Shown here: positions 1-7,073 of the stretch, one piece after another
How the letters are laid out: every line of letters starts with the position of its first letter
Position numbering within the stretch: the stretch's first letter is position 1
Assembly: GCA_015487265.1 (NCBI GenBank)
Contig: WFQD01000254.1
Span: 1-43,805, forward strand
Direction of reading: 5' to 3'
DNA: 43,805 bases
Source: Sulfurimonas sp.
Lineage (GTDB): Bacteria; Campylobacterota; Campylobacteria; Campylobacterales; Sulfurimonadaceae
Translations under genes and position numbers: made by a program
Notes under the pieces: generated by a model
The model's input: the letters and a program-made list of their open reading frames with translations, nothing else
The model's database searches: none
What the model was told of the DNA's origin: nothing

Positions 1-310
1 ACTTAATAAGTATAGTTATCTATTACTATAGGGAAACCATATTACTATGGATTTCAAAATAGAATAGACGGTTGTTGTTTATTAGTTATTTCTAAGTATT
101 TAACACTCTCTAAATGAATAGAGCTTGTCTCTTACTTGCTTAGTTTTCAATGATCTCAAACATTCTTCAAAAGCTTTACTCGAAGTCTCTCTAGTCCTTT
201 TAAACAAGGTCTCTCTGTTTGTGGATGGGAATTATAGGGGGATGTTGCTTAGAGATTGCTTAATGCTTGGAGAGTTTTCGAAAAGTTTTTACTTTCTTTT
301 TCTTTGACAT
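1..310 (-). other. Gene-free left flank, possibly an rRNA leader or spacer
   Basis: I see no convincing gene here. An open frame at 125-307 on the plus strand has no ribosome binding site and resembles no family I know. Read on the minus strand the region has a TATAAT box (231-236) followed by a CCATCC discriminator, then a stretch around 120-160 containing TTGAAAACTAAGCAAG, which resembles the boxA-bearing spacers before bacterial rRNA genes, and it ends at the window edge in TTATTAAG, which could be the 5' end of a 23S gene. The rRNA reading is from memory of such spacers and is weak, because no conserved rRNA core lies inside the window. Confidence 0.3.
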
Positions 311-349
311 GCAATTTTTGCAAGTTGCTTTCTATTAACTCTTTCTTTA

Positions 350-355
350 TATGAT
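350..355 (+). promoter_or_regulatory. -10 box for the BI-1 gene
   Basis: TATGAT lies about 35 nt upstream of the start codon at 391, with an AT-rich upstream tract. Campylobacterota sigma-70 promoters depend mainly on the -10 box. An AAGGAAA ribosome binding site at about 380-386 follows. A TTGACA at 304-309 is too far upstream to be its -35 element. Confidence 0.4.
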
Positions 356-390
356 ACCAAATACATTAATTCATATACAAAGGAAAAATT

Positions 391-1089
391 ATGGGACTAT
401 ATGACAGAGATTATGCAAGAGGAAGCTCTGCAGCATACCGAACACACAGTCGTGATGATTCACAAATTATCTCTTTTGTAAAAGAGACATATAAATTATT
501 TGCCGCTTCGATGATGGCAGGTGCCGTAGGTTCTTATGTAGGTGTTCCTTTGGCAGGAGCTATTCAATCTATGATGTGGCCACTCTTCTTTTTAGAAATT
601 GGTCTTTTAATTGGCTTACAATTTGTAAAAAATAAACCTGGCATTAATCTTTTAGTAATGTTTGCTTTTGTTTTTATGACAGGCATTACTTTATCGCCCT
701 TATTGGCTTATACCCTTGGCATGAATGGTGGAGGTGTCATTATAGGCAATGCCTTTGCAATGACTTCGGTAGTATTTGGTGCAATGAGTTTTTATGCTAT
801 TAAAACTACAAGAGATTTCACAAGCTATGGAAAACCGCTTATGATAGCAATGTTTGTCATCATTGGGTTTTCAATTATAAATATTTTTCTTGGAAATCCA
901 ATGTTTCAAATCATTATTTCTGGAGCTGTTGTAGTGCTTTTTAGTATTATGGTTATCTTTGATACACAAAATATCATTAGAGGTACTTACCAAACACCTA
1001 TTGATGGAGCAATTGCTCTGTATTTAGACTTTTTAAATATTTTTACAGCACTCCTCCAACTCTTTGGTATTTTTGGTAGTGATGACTAA
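391..1089 (+). CDS. Bax inhibitor-1/YccA family membrane protein
   Basis: The 232-residue protein has an approximately 40-residue polar N-terminus followed by about seven hydrophobic segments, the standard BI-1/YccA length and topology. The family signature FDTQNII is at about residues 190-196, just before the last membrane helix. Family members are inner-membrane proteins proposed to be pH-gated calcium-leak channels or, for E. coli YccA, modulators of the FtsH protease; which role applies here cannot be told from sequence. An AAGGAAA site lies 5 nt before ATG. The last 8 nt overlap the start of the ThiD2-like gene, implying translational coupling although no functional link is known. Confidence 0.9.
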   Translation: MGLYDRDYARGSSAAYRTHSRDDSQIISFVKETYKLFAASMMAGAVGSYVGVPLAGAIQSMMWPLFFLEIGLLIGLQFVKNKPGINLLVMFAFVFMTGITLSPLLAYTLGMNGGGVIIGNAFAMTSVVFGAMSFYAIKTTRDFTSYGKPLMIAMFVIIGFSIINIFLGNPMFQIIISGAVVVLFSIMVIFDTQNIIRGTYQTPIDGAIALYLDFLNIFTALLQLFGIFGSDD

Positions 1090-1489
1090 GCAGATTCCTG
1101 CTGAACTTTTACGGGTGATTGATGCTAACATCAATCGCCTCAAAGAAGGTATCCGTGTCGTTGAAGACATTTTACGCTACCGCGATAACAATAAAGCACT
1201 TGCCTTAAAACTCAAAACACTCAGACACAAAGCGACTATAGAACTCTATAGAGAACTACTTACACAAAGAGACAGCATCAATGATGTTTTACGTCCTTCT
1301 ACAAAGAGTGAACAAAAACGCAGAAACATTGAAAGTATTATTGTGGCAAATTTCAAACGAGCACAAGAATCTTCACGTGTTCTAGAAGAAGTTTTTAAAC
1401 TCCAAGATACACAATTGAGTGAAAATTTTAAATCTATTCGGTATGAGCTCTATGCTCTCGAAAAAGAGATTATTTTACACCAGATGTAA
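1082..1489 (+). CDS. ThiD2-like stand-alone domain (thiamin pathway)
   Basis: This 135-residue, all-helical, charged protein begins with a run (VIDANINRLKEGIRVVEDI, about residues 13-31) typical of the domain found N-terminal to ThiE in many bacteria, classed as ThiD2, a proposed hydroxymethylpyrimidine phosphate kinase of thiamin synthesis. Here the domain is alone, without the ThiE TIM barrel. I chose ATG at 1082, overlapping the BI-1 stop, over an upstream TTG at 1064 that lies deep inside the BI-1 gene. The last 20 nt overlap the convergent methyltransferase gene. Databases often label such proteins simply 'thiamine-phosphate pyrophosphorylase', which would be wrong for a protein of this length. 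Confidence 0.65.
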   Translation: MTKQIPAELLRVIDANINRLKEGIRVVEDILRYRDNNKALALKLKTLRHKATIELYRELLTQRDSINDVLRPSTKSEQKRRNIESIIVANFKRAQESSRVLEEVFKLQDTQLSENFKSIRYELYALEKEIILHQM

Positions 1490-2162
1490 TAAAAGCAACT
1501 TCAAACTCTAAGTAAGAGAGTGGATATTCTTGCATCAGCCGCTTTGTTTCTTTAAAATTTAACACTTTACGCGAACCACTCACCCCACTGCGTTTAATGT
1601 ACTGAAACATTTCCCTCACACTAGCAAATTCCATTGTATAGTGCACGACTTCAAAATCAGCATCAAAATATTTCTCTTGTAACTTTTGGATTTCTTTGGA
1701 TGATTGCAGTAATGATTGCAAAGAAGCTGTAGTGTTTAATGTTTTAAAAGTATTTGCTGTAAAAATCGCAAGTGCTATAGGAGCATTCAAAGTACGAATA
1801 CCTTGAAAAACTTTTTCTAAATCTTCTGCCCATTGGAGTGCTGATGCAGAAAAAATATAATCATACTGCTGTGTTTGGAGTTGTTCAAAAAGTGTTTTAT
1901 CATTAAAATCACCATAAAAAGTTTCGATATTTTCAGACTTCGGATGGAGTTCTAGCATCCCTTTTGCAAAATCAATACCTGTAAATTTTTCATAATGCCA
2001 ATCAATGCTTTTACAAATTGCACCACTTCCGCAACCTAAATCTAAAATATACTGAGGCTTACTCTTCACACTTGCAAGTAATTTGTGAACAACCTGCGTT
2101 TGAATAGTATTGAGGGATGCATAACTTAAAGCATGTTTTGAAAATTCTGAGCTGATTTTCAT
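1470..2162 (-). CDS. BioC-like SAM-dependent methyltransferase
   Basis: The 230-residue class I methyltransferase has motif I ILDLGCGSGA at about residues 39-48, an acidic loop (TGIDFAKGML) at about 61-70 and a motif IV region containing FSASALQWAEDL near 105-116. The SASALQW run and the length match BioC, which methylates malonyl-ACP to start biotin synthesis. The YIKRSGVSGSRK stretch near 187-198 is also BioC-like. The start codon overlaps the znuB stop as ATGA, so it is translated from the znu operon, an odd partner for a biotin gene. The 3' end overlaps the convergent ThiD2-like gene by 20 nt. Another small-molecule methyltransferase is possible. Confidence 0.7.
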   Translation of the reverse strand: MKISSEFSKHALSYASLNTIQTQVVHKLLASVKSKPQYILDLGCGSGAICKSIDWHYEKFTGIDFAKGMLELHPKSENIETFYGDFNDKTLFEQLQTQQYDYIFSASALQWAEDLEKVFQGIRTLNAPIALAIFTANTFKTLNTTASLQSLLQSSKEIQKLQEKYFDADFEVVHYTMEFASVREMFQYIKRSGVSGSRKVLNFKETKRLMQEYPLSYLEFEVAFITSGVK

Positions 2163-2956
2163 TTTTTATTGAGACTCAAAGAGAGAATAAAAATAGCAAT
2201 GACACACAAGACAATAGTTGCCCCAGAAGGCAAAGAGTAATAATATGAAAGTGTCATCCCAACAATCACACTTCCAAGTGCAATGAGCAGTGATATAAGT
2301 ACAGTTTTTAAAAAGCCAACTCTAAACTGCAACGCTGCCACAGTTGGAATAACCATCAAAGCACCAATAAGTAAAGACCCCACAACACGAATAGAAAGAG
2401 CAATAATAATTGCCACAACACTCACAAGCAGATAATTTAAAAATGTCACTTTTATACCACTTGTTTTTGCCACCTCTTCATCATAAGCTATAAAATAGAG
2501 CTCCTTTGAAAAAAGAAGGAGTAAAAGTAAAGCGACAGAACCAAAACCTACAATTGTAAGAATATCTGCTTGACTCACAGAAAGAATAGAACCAAAAAGG
2601 TAAGAAAAAAGTGAGTTGTTAAATGCACCTCCAAGCGAGACGATAATAATAGCCACAGCCAAAGACCCAGAGAGTAAAATCGCTAAAATGGCATCAGAAT
2701 AAAGTGCAAAAGTACTGCGTAAATACTCAATCATCCATGCTGATAAGACAGCAACAACAACAGCCATCCATAAAGGATTAAACCCAGCGACCAAACCAAC
2801 AGCAACACCCACTAAAGCAGAGTGTGCCAATGTCTCACTCATCATGGAGTAGCGTTTGAGTACAATGAAAGTACCACTAATAGAAGCAAGTGTTGCGATT
2901 AAAATACCAGCAAGGAATGCTCGTTGCATAAAATCGTATTCAAACATTTCAAACAT
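2159..2956 (-). CDS. znuB: Zinc ABC transporter permease ZnuB
   Basis: A 265-residue polytopic inner-membrane protein of the ABC-3 family with about eight hydrophobic helices. The conserved segment MSETLAHSALVGVA (about residues 38-51) and the GALMVIPTVAAL loop (about 198-209), which contacts the ATPase, are present. It forms the channel for zinc (or manganese) brought by the upstream-encoded ZnuA and powered by ZnuC. A TAGGAAAAAGT ribosome binding region precedes ATG and 8 nt separate it from znuC. Gene order znuA-znuC-znuB on the minus strand makes this a complete importer, unlike the second cluster at 14.4-17.6 kb. Confidence 0.9.
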   Translation of the reverse strand: MFEMFEYDFMQRAFLAGILIATLASISGTFIVLKRYSMMSETLAHSALVGVAVGLVAGFNPLWMAVVVAVLSAWMIEYLRSTFALYSDAILAILLSGSLAVAIIIVSLGGAFNNSLFSYLFGSILSVSQADILTIVGFGSVALLLLLLFSKELYFIAYDEEVAKTSGIKVTFLNYLLVSVVAIIIALSIRVVGSLLIGALMVIPTVAALQFRVGFLKTVLISLLIALGSVIVGMTLSYYYSLPSGATIVLCVIAIFILSLSLNKK

Positions 2957-2964
2957 ACTTTTTC

Positions 2965-3738
2965 CTAATGCTCATGGTGTTTATGCTGATGGATAGAGTG
3001 TGTTTCTATGCCGTAGAGTGCAGACATTTCATCACAACTGAGTGTCTCTTTTGGAGAGTTGCAAATGGTAATTTTTTGATTCACAGTAAAAAGCCTGCTA
3101 ATGTCATCTGCAATCACCCCAACATCATGGGTGATAAACAAAATAGTAATATTCTCTTCTTGATTCAACTTTCTTAAAAGTGCATAAAAACGCTTTTGCG
3201 ATACCATATCGACACCGGTATTTGGTTCATCTAAAATTAAAATTTCTGGTTTTGAAGCGAGTGCCCGAGCTATCATAGCGCGTTGACGCTGTCCACCAGA
3301 GAGCTTGCCAACCATCTTCTCTTTTAGGTCTAAAACATCCATCTTGAGCATACTATCTTCTATAAGTTGCTTCTCCTCTTTACTCAAAATTGAAAAAAAA
3401 CTGTGTTTTGAGGTCATGCCCATTTTCACAATATCTTCAACAGTTGCAGGAAAATTCTCATCTACATGCGATGCACGCTGGGGGACATAGCCTATTTTCT
3501 CCCAATTTTTAAATGCTTTGAGTTTTTTCCCATAAAGCTTTATTTCACCACTTGTTGGTTGTGTAAGCCCTAAAAGTATACGAGCCAATGTTGTTTTTCC
3601 TCCGCCATTGGGTCCAATAATAGCAATATACTCCCCATTAAAAATTTCTAATGAAACATTGGAGAGAATATGCTGTGAAGCAGCACTAAAATTGACATTT
3701 TTCACATCAAAAATAGGTACTTTAAAGTCTAATGGCAA
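2965..3738 (-). CDS. znuC: Zinc ABC transporter ATP-binding protein ZnuC
   Basis: A 257-residue ABC ATPase. Walker A GPNGGGKTT is at about residues 42-50, the LSGGQRQR signature near 146-153, Walker B ILILDEPNTGVD near 165-176 and the switch histidine in FITHD near 201-205. The C-terminus is histidine rich (HSIHQHKHHEH), common in ZnuC proteins and probably zinc-binding. The start is TTG at 3738, preceded by AAGG at suitable spacing and overlapping the znuA stop by 10 nt. As the only ATPase of this type in the window, it is also the candidate motor for the orphan permease at 16906-17640. Confidence 0.9.
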   Translation of the reverse strand: MPLDFKVPIFDVKNVNFSAASQHILSNVSLEIFNGEYIAIIGPNGGGKTTLARILLGLTQPTSGEIKLYGKKLKAFKNWEKIGYVPQRASHVDENFPATVEDIVKMGMTSKHSFFSILSKEEKQLIEDSMLKMDVLDLKEKMVGKLSGGQRQRAMIARALASKPEILILDEPNTGVDMVSQKRFYALLRKLNQEENITILFITHDVGVIADDISRLFTVNQKITICNSPKETLSCDEMSALYGIETHSIHQHKHHEH

Positions 3739-4610
3739 GAGAGTGCCTTAGAAAGTTTTTGCAGATTGATTTGCATCATTGCCTCATAACTTAAATTTTC
3801 TTTTGCCTCATCTGCTGTAATATTGCCAAGTGGCTTTAAAACATCTACTGCTGTGTGTGTTGCGTTTGCTATACCTTTGATTGCCTTGTCACTTGCAAAA
3901 TCTTCAAAAAATACAGTGGAGACATTATGCTCTTTAATCGTCTCTATTAAGCGAATAATATTTTTTGCATTCGGCTGTGCTTCAGGAGACAAGCCACTTA
4001 AAGAAGCAACACCAAAACCATATTTTTTTGCCAAATAACCAAAAGCATTATGATTAACAATAATAGTATCTCGATTACAATGTGCTAATGTGATTTTAAA
4101 TTTTTCATCAAGCTTTTCTAGCATTTCAAGATATGCTTTTTCGTTTTTTATATATTTTTGCTTATATTTTGGAGTAATCTGTATTAATTCTCGTGTGATG
4201 AGTGTTACTGCCTTTTTCATATTTTGAAAATCAAGCCAGTAATGCGGGTCAATAGCCCTTGTTTTTTCAAAATGATTCAAAGCGACATATTGACTCATAT
4301 TTACAGCTCTTTGCTTAAAATGAAAACCCGCTGTCCATGGTTCAAGTCCCGCTCCACTATAGAAAATCAAAGCACTTTTTTCTATACTTGCGACAATCTT
4401 TGGTGTCGGCTCATACTCATGGGGTTCTACACCAAAAGGTAAGATATGGACAATTTTTACAGAGTCTCCTGCAATGTGTTTAACAATATCATAAAGAGGG
4501 AAAGTCGTAACACTTACAATAGGGCGAGTCTCTTTTTGGTGTTTTGTACATCCCGTACCAAAAATTGTTAAAAAAAGAAAAAAAAGTCCTATTTTTATAC
4601 TGCTATGCAT
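3729..4610 (-). CDS. znuA: Zinc-binding lipoprotein ZnuA
   Basis: This 293-residue cluster A-I substrate-binding protein has a hydrophobic signal ending in GTGC, so C21 is the likely lipidated residue. Metal-ligand positions expected for ZnuA are visible: H64 (EPHEYEP), H123 (DPHYWLD), H187 (VNHNAFGY) and acidic residues in the FFEDFASD loop near 236. The His-rich loop between the first two ligands, common in larger ZnuA proteins, is absent. It delivers periplasmic zinc to ZnuBC, first in a minus-strand operon znuA-znuC-znuB-bioC-like. Mn or Fe cannot be excluded as substrate; the three-histidine set favours zinc. Confidence 0.9.
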   Translation of the reverse strand: MHSSIKIGLFFLFLTIFGTGCTKHQKETRPIVSVTTFPLYDIVKHIAGDSVKIVHILPFGVEPHEYEPTPKIVASIEKSALIFYSGAGLEPWTAGFHFKQRAVNMSQYVALNHFEKTRAIDPHYWLDFQNMKKAVTLITRELIQITPKYKQKYIKNEKAYLEMLEKLDEKFKITLAHCNRDTIIVNHNAFGYLAKKYGFGVASLSGLSPEAQPNAKNIIRLIETIKEHNVSTVFFEDFASDKAIKGIANATHTAVDVLKPLGNITADEAKENLSYEAMMQINLQKLSKALSCH

Positions 4611-4643
4611 GCTCTTTACCCTACTTTATAAATTAAGTTTCGT

Positions 4644-4649
4644 ATTATA
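4644..4649 (-). promoter_or_regulatory. -10 box for znuACB
   Basis: TATAAT on the minus strand, about 34 nt upstream of the znuA start codon. It stands back-to-back with the secG promoter in a 97-bp divergent spacer. I could not recognise a clear Zur or Fur operator over it. Confidence 0.5.
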
Positions 4650-4674
4650 CCCTATTTTGTTAAGTTTTTTTTGA

Positions 4675-4680
4675 TATAAT
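4675..4680 (+). promoter_or_regulatory. -10 box for secG-frr-pyrE
   Basis: GATATAAT with a T-rich upstream tract lies 27 nt upstream of the secG start codon. This suits the extended, -35-poor sigma-70 promoters of Campylobacterota. Confidence 0.55.
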
Positions 4681-4707
4681 TCGCCCAATTAAACTTAGGA
4701 AATACAC

Positions 4708-5040
4708 ATGACGACAAGTCTTTTACTTATTATCCAAATTGTACTTGTAATTATTTTAGTAATTGCAGTACTTCTTCAAAAAAGCTCAAGCATTGGTCTT
4801 GGAGCTTACAGTGGCTCAAACGAGTCTGTATTTGGTGCAAAAGGTCCTGCAAGCTTTTTAGCAAAAACAACATTTACAATTGGCTTTTTATTTGTAGCAA
4901 ATACCATTGCATTAGGGTATATGTATTCTCAAAACAAACAAGCTTCTGTTGTTGATAAACTTGTTGAGAAGAATGATGTTGCAGCACCTGCAGCCCTGCC
5001 AACAGTACCTGCACCAACTCCAAAAAAAGAGAGTAAATAA
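4708..5040 (+). CDS. secG: Protein translocase subunit SecG
   Basis: A 110-residue inner-membrane protein with two hydrophobic helices (about residues 1-22 and 50-72) separated by the family-typical [15 protein letters not shown] loop (about 22-36). The C-terminal tail is polar and Ala/Pro/Lys rich, longer than the E. coli tail but usual in this phylum. SecG assists SecYE and SecA in preprotein export. The stop codon overlaps the frr start as TAATG, so secG, frr and pyrE form one operon behind the promoter at 4675. Confidence 0.93.
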   Translation: MTTSLLLIIQIVLVIILVIAVLLQKSSSIGLGAYSGSNESVFGAKGPASFLAKTTFTIGFLFVANTIALGYMYSQNKQASVVDKLVEKNDVAAPAALPTVPAPTPKKESK

Positions 5041-5597
5041 TGTTAGATGAAATTTACAGCAACTGTGAATCAAAAATGCAAAAAAGCATAGAACATATGC
5101 AAAGAGATTTTAAAACACTCCGAACTGGAAAAGTGACAACAAGTGTTTTAGACAATGTCAAAATCGATTATTATGGCACAGCCACACCACTTGATCAAGT
5201 TGGTTCTGTTTTAGCGACAGATGCAACAACAATTGTTGTCAATCCTTGGGAAAAAAATCTACTTAACGATATTGAAAGTGCCATTCAAGCTGCCAATATT
5301 GGTGTCAATCCAAACAATGATGGCGACCAAATCAAACTCTTTTTTCCGCCAATGACAGTAGAACAACGTCAAGAGTCTGTCAAACAAATGAAAGGAATGG
5401 GAGAAAAAGCAAAAGTCTCCATCAGAAACGATAGACGTGATGCAAATGATAAAATCAAAAAACTTGAGAAAGAAAAAGAAATCACGACAGATGAGTCAAA
5501 AGCTGCTCAAGATAAGATTCAAAAACTCACAGACAAATTTATTGCCAATACAGACAGCATCTTAAAAGAGAAAGAAGCTGAAATCTTAAAAGTATAA
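5040..5597 (+). CDS. frr: Ribosome recycling factor
   Basis: This 185-residue protein is full length for RRF. It has the N-terminal helix with the [13 protein letters not shown] run (about residues 27-39), the PLDQVGSV beta strand and the C-terminal three-helix bundle with [14 protein letters not shown] near 131-144. With EF-G it splits post-termination ribosomes. Its ATG shares a base with the secG stop. pyrE follows after 4 nt. Confidence 0.95.
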   Translation: MLDEIYSNCESKMQKSIEHMQRDFKTLRTGKVTTSVLDNVKIDYYGTATPLDQVGSVLATDATTIVVNPWEKNLLNDIESAIQAANIGVNPNNDGDQIKLFFPPMTVEQRQESVKQMKGMGEKAKVSIRNDRRDANDKIKKLEKEKEITTDESKAAQDKIQKLTDKFIANTDSILKEKEAEILKV

Positions 5598-5601
5598 TCC
5601 T

Positions 5602-6210
5602 GTGGATATTAAAAAAATATATATGGATGCAGATGCTCTTTTAGAAGGGCATTTTAAGCTTAGTAGCGGCAATCACTCACAGTTTTACCTTCAGTCGGCA
5701 AAAGTTTTAGAAGACCCAAAAACTGCTAAAATCTTAGCAGAGGCCCTTGCAAAGCGGATTAAAGAGAGTGGTTTAGAAGTAGACACAGTCTGCTCCCCTG
5801 CACTTGGTGGGCTCATCGCTGGTTTTGCACTTGCAACGGCACTTGATGTGCGTTTTATCTTTGCAGAGCGAGTCAATGGTGCGATGAATATTCGCCGTGG
5901 TTTTGAAGTAAGTCAAGGTGAAAAAGTGCTTATGTGTGAAGATATTATCACCACAGGCGGCTCGGCTATGGAAGCTGCTGCAGTAGTAAAAGAACTCGGT
6001 GGTGAGATTGTAGGTGCTGCAGCCCTTGCAAACCGTGGTTTTTGTAAACGCGAAAATAGCGATATACAAACACAATCAAACTGTAAACTTCCGCAAGATA
6101 TACCATTTTTTGCACTCGCAGACTTCACTTTTGAAATGTATGCACCAGAGGCTTGCCCACTCTGCAAAGATGGTAGTGAAGCCATCAAACCCGGTTCACG
6201 CGGAAACTAA
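5602..6210 (+). CDS. pyrE: Orotate phosphoribosyltransferase
   Basis: A 202-residue enzyme transferring the phosphoribosyl group from PRPP to orotate in UMP synthesis. The N-terminal [15 protein letters not shown] run (about residues 21-35) and the PRPP-binding signature [14 protein letters not shown] (about 113-126) are clear. The start is GTG at 5602, four bases after the frr stop; no better ATG fits. The stop lies 7 nt from the convergent flagellin stop, and the short spacer offers only an imperfect hairpin, so the two transcription units may read into each other. Confidence 0.95.
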   Translation: MDIKKIYMDADALLEGHFKLSSGNHSQFYLQSAKVLEDPKTAKILAEALAKRIKESGLEVDTVCSPALGGLIAGFALATALDVRFIFAERVNGAMNIRRGFEVSQGEKVLMCEDIITTGGSAMEAAAVVKELGGEIVGAAALANRGFCKRENSDIQTQSNCKLPQDIPFFALADFTFEMYAPEACPLCKDGSEAIKPGSRGN

Positions 6211-6217
6211 GCTTTTT

Positions 6218-7024
6218 TTAGCCTAGCAAGCGTGTCAAATTTGCAGTTGCACTATTTGCATGTGCTTGTGCAAATGAACCAATGCGGGACATTAAATTAG
6301 CTTGAGAAAAATTAGCACTCTCTGCTGCAAAATCAACATCTCGTATTTGCGACTCTGAAGCAGCAGCATTCACCTGTCCAACAGAAATATTGCGAATATT
6401 TGCCATAAGTTGATTTTGCGAAGCCCCTAAAGAAGCTCGACTCTCATCAATGCTTTTTAAAGCACCATCCACTGTATCTATTGCACTATCACGTCCTGAT
6501 TGTGTTGTCACATCAATAGAACCTACTAAAGAAGCCACATCGGCATTTGCAATACTCACACCTTGTGTATCACCTGCATCAGCACCAGATTGTGTAACAA
6601 AAGTTTTACCAAAAAGTGCTTTTCCATTATAGCTTGTCTGCTTTGCAATATCATCAGAAGAGGCTAAAAGTCCGTCTATCTCTTTTTGAATTGCCGCACG
6701 ACTATCAGCATCCATAGTGTCATTAGAAGCTTGAAGTGTTAAAACACGTATGCGTTGCATGTTATCGTTTATGCCCTGCATAGCACCATCTGCAACTTGT
6801 AACATACCAATGCTATCGTTAGAATTCATGATAGCCTGACCAAGTCCTGAAACCTGTGCAGAGAGTTGATTTGCAATGCCCAAGCCAGAAGCATCGTAAG
6901 CGGCACTACCTAATTTTGAACCCGAGGATAAAAATCCAAGGCTCTCATTGAGTGCATGATTTTTAAGATTTGAGTTGAGATTTGCTCTCATCGCACCAAT
7001 ATTTGTATTGATTGAAAAGCTCAT
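6218..7024 (-). CDS. Short flagellin
   Basis: The 268-residue protein has the conserved flagellin N-terminus (INTNIGAMRANLN) and the SRIGSFAQAHANSATANLTR C-terminus, with only a short central domain (about residues 140-185). It is therefore a minimal filament protein lacking the variable outer domains; other flagellins of this phylum are commonly over 500 residues. ATG at 7024 has an AAAGGAG site 7 nt upstream; an earlier in-frame ATG at 7039 lies upstream of that site and is rejected. It sits downstream of a c-di-GMP phosphodiesterase-type gene, but has its own promoter. Whether it is the major or a minor filament subunit cannot be told. Confidence 0.9.
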   Translation of the reverse strand: MSFSINTNIGAMRANLNSNLKNHALNESLGFLSSGSKLGSAAYDASGLGIANQLSAQVSGLGQAIMNSNDSIGMLQVADGAMQGINDNMQRIRVLTLQASNDTMDADSRAAIQKEIDGLLASSDDIAKQTSYNGKALFGKTFVTQSGADAGDTQGVSIANADVASLVGSIDVTTQSGRDSAIDTVDGALKSIDESRASLGASQNQLMANIRNISVGQVNAAASESQIRDVDFAAESANFSQANLMSRIGSFAQAHANSATANLTRLLG

Positions 7025-7059
7025 AATATCTCCTTTCATTTCATTAAAGTATATGAAAA

Positions 7060-7065
7060 ATTATA
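7060..7065 (-). promoter_or_regulatory. -10 box for the flagellin gene
   Basis: AGTATAAT lies about 36 nt upstream of the flagellin ATG, on the minus strand. It looks like a sigma-70 box. I did not find a sigma-28 type CGATAT element or a sigma-54 GG-N10-GC element in the spacer, which is unusual for a flagellin. Confidence 0.45.
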
Positions 7066-7073
7066 CTCTTTTT

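Noticed and set aside
125-307. 60-codon plus-strand frame in the left flank
   Set aside because: No ribosome binding site, no recognisable family, low-complexity composition, and the DNA looks more like a non-coding leader on the other strand.
4335-4365. tRNA T-arm-like sequence (GGTTCAAGTCCC)
   Set aside because: It lies inside znuA with no acceptor, D or anticodon arms around it; coincidental.
6205-6236. Hairpin between pyrE and flagellin stops
   Set aside because: The stem is imperfect (G-T mismatch) and the T-run forms the loop, so it is a poor terminator.
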